A stretch of 21,692 bases of DNA. It comes from Gp6-AA40 sp050742535. Lineage in GTDB: Bacteria; Acidobacteriota; Vicinamibacteria; Vicinamibacterales; UBA2999. This document shows positions 6,563-13,404 of the stretch, piece by piece. The DNA lies in contig JBOGIQ010000064.1 in assembly GCA_050742535.1 (NCBI GenBank), positions 1-21,692 of the forward strand, written 5' to 3'. Under the pieces are notes generated by a model. It was not told the origin of the DNA. It ran no database searches and saw nothing but the letters and a program-made list of their open reading frames with translations. The translations under genes were made by a program, and so were the position numbers. How positions within the stretch are numbered: the first letter of the stretch is position 1; every line of letters begins with the position of its first letter.

Positions 6563-8176
6563 CTATGGAAGCGCGTAGGTGAAGAGCGAGCTGCCGGCGT
6601 TGATCGCGATGTACTGCTTGCCGTTCACCGCGTAGCTCATCGCCGCGTGGTTAATCTGACCGCCGACGTTAGCCTTCCACAGCAGCGCGCCGGTCCTGGC
6701 GTCGAGGGCCAGGAAATATCCGTCGCGGCCACCGCTGAATACGACATCACCCGCCGTCACGAGCGTCCCGCCCCACGTGATGTCGCCAAGCTTGAATTCC
6801 CACTTCTGGTCGAGCGTCTGCGGGTCATACGCACGCACCACCCCGTACGCCTCGCCCGTATCGGGATCGTTGTAGAACGGCACCAGGTTCGTCGCGCCCA
6901 TCGTCGTCTGACGGGTGTTCGGACCAGGAATGGCGCGCGGGAATTGCCCTTCCACAGCGAACGTGCCCGAGTTCTCCCAGGTGGCGACGTAGAACAGGCC
7001 CGTGCGCGGGCTGAACGCCGGCGGGGCCCAGTTCGTGCCGCCGTGGACGTGCGGATAGATTGCCGTGCCTTCCTTCGACGGGAACTTCACGCGATTGGGC
7101 CGCCCCTTTGCGTCGAAGCCGTCGAGCCAGTTCGTCTTCACATACGGCTTGCCCTTCAGGAACTCGCCGGTGACCCGATCGAGCACGTACATCACGCCGT
7201 TGCGGTTCGCCCAGAGCATCACCTTGCGCGGCTTGCCCTGCCACTGGATATCCGCAAGCACCGGCACCTGCGTCGAGTCGTAATCGAGCTCGTCGTGCGG
7301 CGTGAACTGGTAATGCCACTTCAGCTTGCCTGTGTCCGCGTCCAGCGCCACGACGCTGTCGCTGTACAAGTTGTCGCCTCGGCGCGTGGAGCCGTCCCAG
7401 TCCGGTGCCGGGTTGCCGGTTCCGAAGAACACGAGATTCGTTTCCGGATCGTAGGCGCCCGCATTCCAGACACCCACGCCGCCGACCTTCCATGAGTCGC
7501 CGGCCCACGTGTCGTTTCCGGGTTCTCCAGGTCCCGGAATCGTGTAGAACCGCCAGACCTCGGCGCCCGTCTTCGCATCGAACGCCGCGATGTATCCGCG
7601 GATCGGCCCGTCGCCGCCGCCGGTTCCGACGATGACCTTGTCCTTCACGACGGTCGGGTTGTGGGTGATCGAGTAGCCAGCCTTCGCGACGGCGACCTGC
7701 GATTTCCAGATCTGCTGGCCGGTCTTCGCGTCGAGCGCGATGAGATGTGCATCGAGCGTCCCGAGGTAAAGCGTGTTGCCGAGAATCGCCACTCCGCGGT
7801 TGACGCGGCCGCAGCACGCGCGCGCCTCTGGCGCCGGCGTGTAGTTGAACTGCCAGAACGGCCGGCCGGTCGCCGCGTCGAGCGCGACGACGTTGTTCGG
7901 TGCTTCAACCGTGTACATCACGCCGTCGACGACGATCGGCGTCGCCTGGAATTTCTCGAGCGAGCGCGCCTGCCAGATCCACGCCTGCTGCAGGTTCTTG
8001 ACGTTCGCCGTGGTGATCTGCGTCAGCGGGCTGAAGCGCTGGTTCTTTGGCGTCCCGGAGTACGAGAGCCAGTTGTGCGGCTCCTTGTCGACGCCGGCAA
8101 GAATGCGGTCGTAGGTGACCTGCGCCTGCAGCGACGCGGCGGCGAGAACGAGGATGACGACAAGTCTGAGCAACAT
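6563..8176 (-). CDS. PQQ-dependent alcohol dehydrogenase, periplasmic
   Basis: A 537-residue eight-bladed quinoprotein without a fused cytochrome. The signal peptide (1-19) ends Leu-Gln-Ala-Gln. Adjacent cysteines Cys121-Cys122 form the vicinal disulfide typical of PQQ alcohol dehydrogenases. Tryptophan-docking segments of the type 'ALDAxTGxxxWxF' recur through the chain. Likely metal and catalytic residues are Asp189 (position normally Glu), Asn255 in GTGNPAPDW, Asp298 as the base, and Asp300 in DELDYD. The Asp-Tyr-Asp pattern is the accepted signature of lanthanide-dependent enzymes (XoxF/PedH/ExaF type); calcium enzymes have a small residue at the second Asp. Substrate is unknown, with alcohols or sugars possible. 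The start at 8176 has GAGGA 5 bases upstream. The cytochrome gene 8 bases upstream is the likely electron acceptor. Confidence 0.95.
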   Translation of the reverse strand: MLLRLVVILVLAAASLQAQVTYDRILAGVDKEPHNWLSYSGTPKNQRFSPLTQITTANVKNLQQAWIWQARSLEKFQATPIVVDGVMYTVEAPNNVVALDAATGRPFWQFNYTPAPEARACCGRVNRGVAILGNTLYLGTLDAHLIALDAKTGQQIWKSQVAVAKAGYSITHNPTVVKDKVIVGTGGGDGPIRGYIAAFDAKTGAEVWRFYTIPGPGEPGNDTWAGDSWKVGGVGVWNAGAYDPETNLVFFGTGNPAPDWDGSTRRGDNLYSDSVVALDADTGKLKWHYQFTPHDELDYDSTQVPVLADIQWQGKPRKVMLWANRNGVMYVLDRVTGEFLKGKPYVKTNWLDGFDAKGRPNRVKFPSKEGTAIYPHVHGGTNWAPPAFSPRTGLFYVATWENSGTFAVEGQFPRAIPGPNTRQTTMGATNLVPFYNDPDTGEAYGVVRAYDPQTLDQKWEFKLGDITWGGTLVTAGDVVFSGGRDGYFLALDARTGALLWKANVGGQINHAAMSYAVNGKQYIAINAGSSLFTYALP

Positions 8177-8184
8177 GAACTTCC

Positions 8185-8988
8185 TCACTTTGCCTGACCT
8201 CCGCGGCCACCCGTTGGCGCCGGCGCAGTCCGAAGCGATGACAGATAGCTGACGATATCGGCAATCTCCTGCGGCGTCAGCGTGTTCTTGTATGAAGGCA
8301 TGGGCGTGTCGGCGAACCCGTGCGACTTGAGATCGCTCTTCGCGAACGAGCGAAGCTGCTCCTTGCCGTCGATGAGGCGCACGTTGAAGGTGTCGTGACC
8401 AAGCAGCCAGCCGGTCACGGTGGTTCCGTCCTGGAGGACGACGCGGTAGTAGCGGTGGTTCGGCTGGACGTCCGCCTTCGGATCGAGCAGCGCGCGCTCG
8501 AGATCCGGCGCGCGGCGCGCCTGGCCGACGTTCGAGAGATCCGGTCCCCGGCGGCCGCCGATACCGCCGACGCTGTGGCACGACGCGCAGTTGCCCTTGC
8601 TGTCGTACACCAGCTTGCCGCGCGCGGCGTCGCCGGTGATCGCCACCGCGGCTTTGCCGGCAGCAAGCGAGCGGAGGTAGGCGACGATTTGTCCGGCCTG
8701 GGCCTCCGTGACGTTCGTCGCCGGCATCGGGGTATTCGGGATGCCCTGGCGGATGATGCGCGACAGCTCGGCGTCGGTCATCGGCCGCCGGAACTGACCG
8801 GCGGAGAAGTTGATGCCGGGAATCAGATCCCCGTTCGGGCCGTGGCAGTTGGCGCAGCCGCGGTCGCGATACGCGCGTTCGCCGTCGAGCAGGTCCTGCG
8901 CTGTCTCGTGCTGCGCCCAGGCGCTGGGCGCGACGCACGGCGCGAGGAGGGCGCTGGCGAGCGCAAAGCCGGTAAGAAAGTGGCGCAT
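8185..8988 (-). CDS. Dihaem cytochrome c, partner of PQQ dehydrogenase
   Basis: A 267-residue exported protein with a signal peptide ending Ala-Trp-Ala-Gln (about residue 26). The first haem motif is CANCH (45-49) with Met88 in NTPMP as likely axial ligand. The second is CASCH (134-138) with Met230 in DTPMP. The second half (GGIGGRRGPDLSNVG, then YYRVVLQDGTTVTGWLLG) matches the haem-binding domain first described in planctomycetes and Verrucomicrobia (TIGR02603). It probably takes electrons from the PQQ enzyme, whose gene starts 8 bases after this stop, and passes them to a terminal oxidase. I chose ATG 8988 because it begins the signal peptide; an ATG 18 codons upstream (9042) would add an unlikely polar tail. 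Confidence 0.93.
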   Translation of the reverse strand: MRHFLTGFALASALLAPCVAPSAWAQHETAQDLLDGERAYRDRGCANCHGPNGDLIPGINFSAGQFRRPMTDAELSRIIRQGIPNTPMPATNVTEAQAGQIVAYLRSLAAGKAAVAITGDAARGKLVYDSKGNCASCHSVGGIGGRRGPDLSNVGQARRAPDLERALLDPKADVQPNHRYYRVVLQDGTTVTGWLLGHDTFNVRLIDGKEQLRSFAKSDLKSHGFADTPMPSYKNTLTPQEIADIVSYLSSLRTAPAPTGGRGGQAK

Positions 8989-9001
8989 GACCCGCAATTC
9001 T

Positions 9002-9039
9002 AACCGCGAAGGCCGCGAAGGATCGCTAAGATCGCGAAG
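9002..9039 (+). repeat. GCGAAG-type direct-repeat tract, family E copy 2
   Basis: AACCGCGAAGGCCGCGAAGG followed by a degenerate GATCGCTAAGATCGCGAAG. It shares its leading AACCGCGAAGG with copy 1 and, like it, ends at or within the start of a small exported protein gene in the same orientation. It may supply the purine-rich ribosome site. Confidence 0.55.
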
Positions 9040-9040
9040 C

Positions 9041-9493
9041 ATGAAGTCCCTGCTGACGGCGCTGATTCTCGCGATGGTTGCTTACGCCGCGAACGCAGGC
9101 GAACAGGCATCGGGCGCCGTGCGAGGCTCCCGTGCCAACACCTGGGCGGCGCGCAGCAGCACCGGGCTGACGCTCGGCGGCACGTGGACCGCGACGGAGG
9201 ATGCGAAGACCGGTAGTGTGACCGGTACGTGGACCCTGGTCGACCAGCAGCGGCGGATCGTTGCCCGCGGAGCCTGGGCGGCAGCCAAAGCGCCGTCCGG
9301 GTGGAGCGGGAGCTGGCGGGCCGCCGCTGATGGACGATCCGGCGAGTATGCCGGCACGTGGACGGCCCGCGTCGATCTGAAGCCGGCCGCACGGTTCGCC
9401 GACATGTTTACGAAAGCGCTCGAGGCAGCGGTCAGTGGCACGTTCCGGGCTGGCGGCGTGTCTGGTGCGTGGACAATCCAGGCGTTCAACTGA
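9041..9493 (+). CDS. Exported beta-rich protein, unknown function
   Basis: A 150-residue protein with a clear signal peptide (residues 1-19, ending Ala-Asn-Ala). The mature part has repeated GTWTA/TGTWTL/GSWRA-type strands (about five, each with Gly-x-Trp), which suggests a small beta-sandwich or barrel. I recognise no named family. The ATG at 9041 is preceded by GCGAAG from repeat E. It is divergent from the cytochrome gene with 52 bases between starts, and the next gene starts 10 bases after its stop, so the two are probably one unit. Confidence 0.75.
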   Translation: MKSLLTALILAMVAYAANAGEQASGAVRGSRANTWAARSSTGLTLGGTWTATEDAKTGSVTGTWTLVDQQRRIVARGAWAAAKAPSGWSGSWRAAADGRSGEYAGTWTARVDLKPAARFADMFTKALEAAVSGTFRAGGVSGAWTIQAFN

Positions 9494-9503
9494 GCCGCTC
9501 AAC

Positions 9504-9947
9504 ATGGTTGCGCTGATCGTTCTCGCACTCGCGGTGGCCCTGCAGCCTGCCCCGAAGCCTCCTGAGGAGCTCGCGGCGTTAGCGGCGAAGGCAACGTTCG
9601 CTCCGATCATCACGTGGTGCCGGGCGGAGTTTCAGCCGGGTCAGCAGGGCTCGTTCGCTCTTGCCGTGGGAGATCACGGGGCCGGCCGTTATCTCGCGCT
9701 CGATGCCGATGGGCGCGCGACGGTACTCTCCGAGTTCACGGGCCGCGCCGACCTTTCGTGTTATACGCGGGCCGAAGCCGAGAAGCTTGAACGGTCGATC
9801 CGGCAGTCAGAGACGATTCACGGCCAGATCGCGCCGCGCTGGAACACGACCGTCGTGTGCGGATTCACCGACAACACGACCGCGCACTGCTGGCAGTATT
9901 CGCCCGTCGATCGCTCGTTCGTGACCGTCGGCGGCTGGACGACGTAG
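9504..9947 (+). CDS. Exported Cys-containing protein, unknown function
   Basis: A 147-residue protein. A short hydrophobic N-terminus (VALIVLALAVALQ) looks like a signal peptide or anchor. The rest contains four Cys (ITWCRAEF, LSCYTR, VVCGF, AHCWQY) that could form two disulfides. Trp and Tyr residues are frequent near the end. No family is recognised. It follows the 9041 gene by 10 bases. Its TAG stop lies 2 bases before palindrome A4, which separates it from the convergent VOC gene. Confidence 0.7.
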   Translation: MVALIVLALAVALQPAPKPPEELAALAAKATFAPIITWCRAEFQPGQQGSFALAVGDHGAGRYLALDADGRATVLSEFTGRADLSCYTRAEAEKLERSIRQSETIHGQIAPRWNTTVVCGFTDNTTAHCWQYSPVDRSFVTVGGWTT

Positions 9948-9949
9948 GA

Positions 9950-9974
9950 GGTCCGCCTGCAGGGCGGACACTAC
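9950..9974 (-). repeat. Dispersed palindrome, family A copy 4 (A4)
   Basis: A 25-base copy with one extra base in the loop (GTCCGCC-TGCAG-GGCGGAC, then ACTAC). It fills the 23-base gap between two convergent genes. The CTA at 9971-9973 inside it is, on the minus strand, the TAG stop codon of the VOC gene, and the plus-strand stop lies 2 bases to its left. Confidence 0.85.
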
Positions 9975-10807
9975 ATGGACCTTGCCGCCGCGGCGGGTGT
10001 CTCGTCACCGGCGTCTGCACTGAGTGTGCGCACGTCCCACAACGTGATGACGTTGCCGTCCAGATCTTCGATGTCCACGGAGCGGTCTGGTTCCGAACGC
10101 CCCGTAACCCGCACGCCACGCCGGGCCAGCCGCGCGACGACCGTATCGATCGGCTCGTCGACAACCAGGCCGAGCGTCACTGAACCCTTCGTGCCAGGGT
10201 CGGGCGTGTTCGGTGTTTTCGGGTGCAGCGCGAGCAGCAGATTTCGTCCAGCCTCGATCGTGGCGAACTTGTCTTCGAAACGGTACGTCAACTTCAGCCC
10301 CAGCGTGTCGGCATAGAAACGGATGGCGGCGTCCATGTCCGACACATAGACGATCGCGTGGCCGCCTGAAAGGAGCGCGTCGGGCACTGAGTCCCTGTCC
10401 ACCTCCGCCAGCATCTCCTCCGAGAACTCCCACGCGTACGATTTGACGCCGTCGAGATCGGTGAAGGAAACGACCTTCCCGGCTTCGAAGCTGATGACGT
10501 CGCCGGTGACGCGAACACGGCGCCCCTTCAGCTGTGCCGCCACGTCTTCGATCCGCCTGTAGGTTTCAAACCCGAAGCCGACACCGCCGGTTGTACCTGG
10601 CGGCGGATAACGCGGAGACGCAGGTCGCAATCCGAGAGTCAGGCCGGCAGCGGTTCCTTGACTCGTCCAATAGCTGGATCCCGCGTCGACGGTCGCCCAG
10701 CGATCGCCGATGCGATTCGTGAGCTTCAGCCCCAGCTGCCGTGTGTAGAAGTGGATCGCTTCGTCGAGGCTGGAGACGTAGACGGTCGCGTTGCCGCTGG
10801 AAATCAT
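9971..10807 (-). CDS. Duplicated VOC-domain protein (glyoxalase/bleomycin-resistance fold)
   Basis: A 278-residue cytoplasmic protein with two homologous VOC halves. The first starts GNATVYVSSLDEAIHFYTRQLGLKL, the second GHAIVYVSDMDAAIRFYADTLGLKL; each ends in a 'DLDG' turn (FTDLDGVKSYAWEF and IEDLDGNVITLWDV). VOC proteins include glyoxalase I, extradiol dioxygenases and drug-binding proteins. Only the second half keeps His at the first-strand metal position (GHAIVYV; the first has GNATVYV), so enzyme activity is uncertain. ATG 10807 is supported by AAGGAGG 10 bases upstream. It is divergent from the MocR-like gene across an inverted pair of family A repeats. Its last codons (Arg-Ser-Met) and stop abut or overlap palindrome A4. 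Confidence 0.9.
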   Translation of the reverse strand: MISSGNATVYVSSLDEAIHFYTRQLGLKLTNRIGDRWATVDAGSSYWTSQGTAAGLTLGLRPASPRYPPPGTTGGVGFGFETYRRIEDVAAQLKGRRVRVTGDVISFEAGKVVSFTDLDGVKSYAWEFSEEMLAEVDRDSVPDALLSGGHAIVYVSDMDAAIRFYADTLGLKLTYRFEDKFATIEAGRNLLLALHPKTPNTPDPGTKGSVTLGLVVDEPIDTVVARLARRGVRVTGRSEPDRSVDIEDLDGNVITLWDVRTLSADAGDETPAAAARSM

Positions 10808-10843
10808 GGCTGACAGGCCTCCTTGGCAGAGTATTCTTTTTTG

Positions 10844-10903
10844 GGTCCGCCTGAAGGCGGACACTACGTGGACACATTCGTAGTGTCCGCCTTTAGGCGG
10901 ACC
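10844..10903. repeat. Inverted pair of family A palindromes (A5/A6)
   Basis: Two complete copies in head-to-head orientation: 10845-10868 (minus orientation) and 10879-10902 (plus orientation), separated by a 10-base spacer. The arms match each other at 23 of 24 positions, so the whole 60-base block can also fold into one long cruciform. This paired layout resembles the BIME arrangement of REP elements. It lies in the divergent promoter region between the VOC and MocR-like genes, unlike the single copies, which lie at 3' ends. Confidence 0.88.
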
Positions 10904-10932
10904 TGGAAAAGAGCCACTTGAAGGAGCCAGTT

Positions 10933-11307
10933 GTGCGCCGTACCCGTCAGCTCTTCCTGCCGCCGATCGAGCTCGATCGCGAAGCGTCGATTCCGCTGCA
11001 TCGCCAGATCAGCACGCAGATCGCGCGGGCTTTTCGTGGTGGCGCAGACGAAGGGGCCCGGCTGCCGTCGAGCCGCATGCTGGCGACGCTGCTCGGTGTG
11101 TCGCGCAACACCGTGCTGACCGCGTACGACGAGCTGGCCGCAGACGGGCTGATCCGTGGTCGACGGGGCGCGGCAACGATCGTGGGACGGCGATCGGCCA
11201 GCCTGCCTGATGTCCTCCGGCTTCTCCGGGATGCGCAGTACCCGTCGCGCACGCTGACGATCACCGATCCCGACGGCGCGGAGCTCTATTTGAACTACTC
11301 GCGGTAG
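10933..11307 (+). CDS. GntR-family regulator, MocR-like DNA-binding domain only
   Basis: A 124-residue protein. The winged helix covers about residues 18-85: IPLHRQISTQIARAF, then ARLPSSRMLATLLGVSRNTVLTAYDELAADGLI and a wing GRRGAATIVG. The LPSSR and SRNTV wording is that of MocR/PdxR proteins, but the large aminotransferase domain is missing. Only about 40 residues follow, ending SRTLTITDPDGAELYLNYSR. Short GntR proteins (YtrA type) have this length, so it may be a natural compact form and not a truncation. The GTG at 10933 has AAGGAG 6 bases upstream; a TTG at 10918 is a weaker choice. It probably regulates itself or the divergent VOC gene; the effector is unknown. Confidence 0.85.
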   Translation: MRRTRQLFLPPIELDREASIPLHRQISTQIARAFRGGADEGARLPSSRMLATLLGVSRNTVLTAYDELAADGLIRGRRGAATIVGRRSASLPDVLRLLRDAQYPSRTLTITDPDGAELYLNYSR

Positions 11308-11438
11308 CCGCGTTAGGATCCTTCCTGCAATCCAGGTTGCACCCCGTCCGCGGAAAGGGATCATCCCACCTGCTGCATCCGTGATCCGAGTCTGACCCCC
11401 TTGCCCCACCGGCGGACACCGGGCATCAAGGAGGAGTC

Positions 11439-12119
11439 ATGTCTCGCGATCTTCCGCGTCGCCCCGATCTCGAACACCTGAGGAAGCAAGCGAAGGCGCT
11501 GCTGCGCTCGATGCGTGAGCGCGATGCCCACGCCACGCTCGCCGACGCCCTGCACGCGCTCGCGCGCGACTATGGCTTCCTCAGCTGGCCGAAGCTGAAA
11601 GCGCACGTCGAGGCGGCGCCACCGCCGCCGCCGGCTGCATCGTCGTCGTCGCCGGCACCATTGTTCCCGCGATTTACCGAGGCCGCCAAGAGGACGCTGT
11701 TCTTTTCGCGGTACGAGGCGGCCTCGCTCGGGCGTCTCGAGATTGCACCGGAGCACGTGCTGCTTGGCGTGATTCGCGGCGCCGGTGATGCTGCGCGCAC
11801 GATGTTTCAGACCGCGGGAATCGACCACGACGACGCGCATGCGGTGATTGCGTCGGCGAACGCGCCTCGCCAGGCGGTGATCGAGCCGGTGCAGGTGCCG
11901 TTTCAACAGTCGACGAAAACGCTGTTCCTGCTCGCCGCTGAAGAGGCGGATCGTCTTGGCCACGAGAAGATTGCGACCGTACACGTCGTGCTCGCGCTGC
12001 TGCGCGATGGCGGTGTCGCGGCGTCATACCTGACGGGCAGAGGAATGACTCTTGATTCCGTCCGTGCTGCCGCCGCGGCCGATCGCGCGGCAGCACAGGA
12101 TGACGAAGCGAATCCGTAA
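11439..12119 (+). CDS. Stand-alone Clp N-domain protein
   Basis: A 226-residue cytoplasmic protein. Residues 1-60 form a small helical domain (LPRRPDLEHLRKQAKALLR, then ALARDYGFLSWPKLKAHVE) often found at the front of acidobacterial proteins. A Pro/Ser linker (about 61-75) follows. Residues 78-205 hold two Clp N-terminal repeats: FTEAAKRTLFFSRYEA with PEHVLLGVIR, and FQQSTKTLFLLAAEEA with TVHVVLALLR. No AAA+ ATPase domain follows, so it cannot unfold proteins alone. It may bind substrates or compete as an adaptor for ClpA or ClpC; this is inference. The start is supported by AAGGAGGAG 5-6 bases upstream. Its last 20 bases overlap the lipoprotein gene in another frame. Confidence 0.9.
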   Translation: MSRDLPRRPDLEHLRKQAKALLRSMRERDAHATLADALHALARDYGFLSWPKLKAHVEAAPPPPPAASSSSPAPLFPRFTEAAKRTLFFSRYEAASLGRLEIAPEHVLLGVIRGAGDAARTMFQTAGIDHDDAHAVIASANAPRQAVIEPVQVPFQQSTKTLFLLAAEEADRLGHEKIATVHVVLALLRDGGVAASYLTGRGMTLDSVRAAAAADRAAAQDDEANP

Positions 12120-13107
12120 TTCACGCGCGGGAATCGTGATCGCGCTCGTGTCCATGGCCTGCGGCGGCGCGCCCACGAGCCCGTCCGAGTCGCCCGGTCC
12201 CGGTGCGGGCGGTTCTTCGACCGGCGTCCAGTTGTCGGACGACTTTGGCGGCCGGCGGCTGTTCCCCGACGACAACTGGTGGAATCTCGATATCTCGAAC
12301 GCTCCGGTCGATCCGCAGTCGAGCGCGTACATCGACTTCATCGGCCGGACGCGCTCGTCCCACCCCGACTTCGGGCCGCCGCCGTACGGCATCCCGTACG
12401 TTGGCGTCGGCAGCGGTCAGCCGCGCGTGCCGATCACCTTCACTGCCTACGGCAGCGAAAGTGACACCGGGTTTGGTGGCGAAGCCGGATACCCCATTCC
12501 GCCCGAGGCGGCGACGCAGCCGAATTACCTCGAGGGTGGAGTGCCCGGCGGCGGCTCGAGCGGTGATCGTCACCTGATCGTCGTCGATCGGGATCGATGG
12601 CTGTTGTTCGAACTGTTTGCCACGCGGTGGAACGCCAGCGCCCAGCGGTGGGAAGCAGGCTCGGGCGCGGTGTTCAACCTCGCATCGAATGCGCGCCGCC
12701 CCGAGGGCTGGACGTCCGCCGACGCCGCGGGGCTGGCGATCCTTCCGGGCCTCGTTCGCTACGACGAAGCCGTGCGCGGGCCGATCCGCCACGCACTTCG
12801 TGTCACCGTCCGCGCCACCAATGGCTACGTCTGGCCCGCGTCGCACCGTGCCGGCTCGTCGCCGGGCGCGCTGCCGATGGGAGCCAGACTGCGGCTGAAA
12901 GCGTCGAAGGACCTGACGCCGTATCCGGCCTATATCCGCAACATCTTCCGCGGCATGCAGACGCACGGCCTCATCGTCGCTGACAACGGGAGCGACCTCT
13001 ACGTGACCGGCGCGATGGATTCGCGCTGGAACAACAGCGAGCTCAACCCGGCATTCCGCAGCTTGACCGGCGACGACTTCGAAGTCATTCAACTGGGCTA
13101 TCGGTGA
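12100..13107 (+). CDS. Putative lipoprotein, conserved secreted family of unknown function
   Basis: A 335-residue exported protein. The N-terminus is basic and hydrophobic and ends Val-Ser-Met-Ala-Cys, a loose lipobox; a Gly/Pro/Ser linker follows. The main domain has the blocks DNWWNLDISNAPVDPQSSAYIDFIG, HPDFG, YGIPYVGV, GDRHLIVVDRD, WEAGSGAVFNLASNARRPEGWTSADAAGLAILPGLVRYDE and ADNGSDLYVTGA. I recognise this as a family found in soil bacteria and some fungi-associated taxa, but know no function. The ATG at 12100 (not an ATG 16 codons upstream) gives a proper export signal. It overlaps the Clp N-domain gene by 20 bases. A 23-base tandem repeat follows its stop. Confidence 0.85.
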   Translation: MTKRIRNSRAGIVIALVSMACGGAPTSPSESPGPGAGGSSTGVQLSDDFGGRRLFPDDNWWNLDISNAPVDPQSSAYIDFIGRTRSSHPDFGPPPYGIPYVGVGSGQPRVPITFTAYGSESDTGFGGEAGYPIPPEAATQPNYLEGGVPGGGSSGDRHLIVVDRDRWLLFELFATRWNASAQRWEAGSGAVFNLASNARRPEGWTSADAAGLAILPGLVRYDEAVRGPIRHALRVTVRATNGYVWPASHRAGSSPGALPMGARLRLKASKDLTPYPAYIRNIFRGMQTHGLIVADNGSDLYVTGAMDSRWNNSELNPAFRSLTGDDFEVIQLGYR

Positions 13108-13116
13108 CGGGGCTGC

Positions 13117-13200
13117 GCGGTCGGTGCGATGAGACTGACGCGGTCGGTGCGATCGGGCTGACGCGGTTGGTGCGATGAGACTGACGCCGTTGGGTGCGAA
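13117..13200 (+). repeat. 23-base tandem repeat, about 3.6 copies
   Basis: Three full units at 13117-13139, 13140-13162 and 13163-13185, and a partial fourth to 13200. Each unit begins GCGGTCGGTGCGAT (or close) and ends in CTGAC. Units differ at only a few positions. It lies directly after the lipoprotein gene and has no strong internal hairpin. Confidence 0.85.
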
Positions 13201-13404
13201 CCGGCCGCTTATACCGACCTCGCGAAGCCACCTCGCACCGACCTGCGAAGAGATCTCGCACCCTCTTCGCGGCTACACTAAGCCCGTGAGCGGCACCCTC
13301 GCGATTCAGCACCGAGCGGCACAGCGATCTCGAGTGGAGGTCTTCTACGTCGTGGCACCTGATGGTCTCTGTTACTGGTTCGGCGAGAGCCGGCGGGAGA
13401 CGCC
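13201..13404. other. Intergenic region with no supported gene
   Basis: Between the tandem repeat and the esterase-like gene lies a stretch with loose repeats of 'acctcgc/gcgaag' words (about 13216-13270). A short frame from GTG 13288 runs to a TGA that overlaps the next ATG (13405). It encodes 40 residues with no recognisable feature, so I do not call it. The promoter for the 13405 operon should lie here, but no convincing box was found. Confidence 0.5.

Noticed and set aside
9971..10807. Antibiotic-resistance gene
   Set aside because: The VOC fold covers many functions, and the first half lacks the usual metal His; resistance cannot be claimed from sequence.
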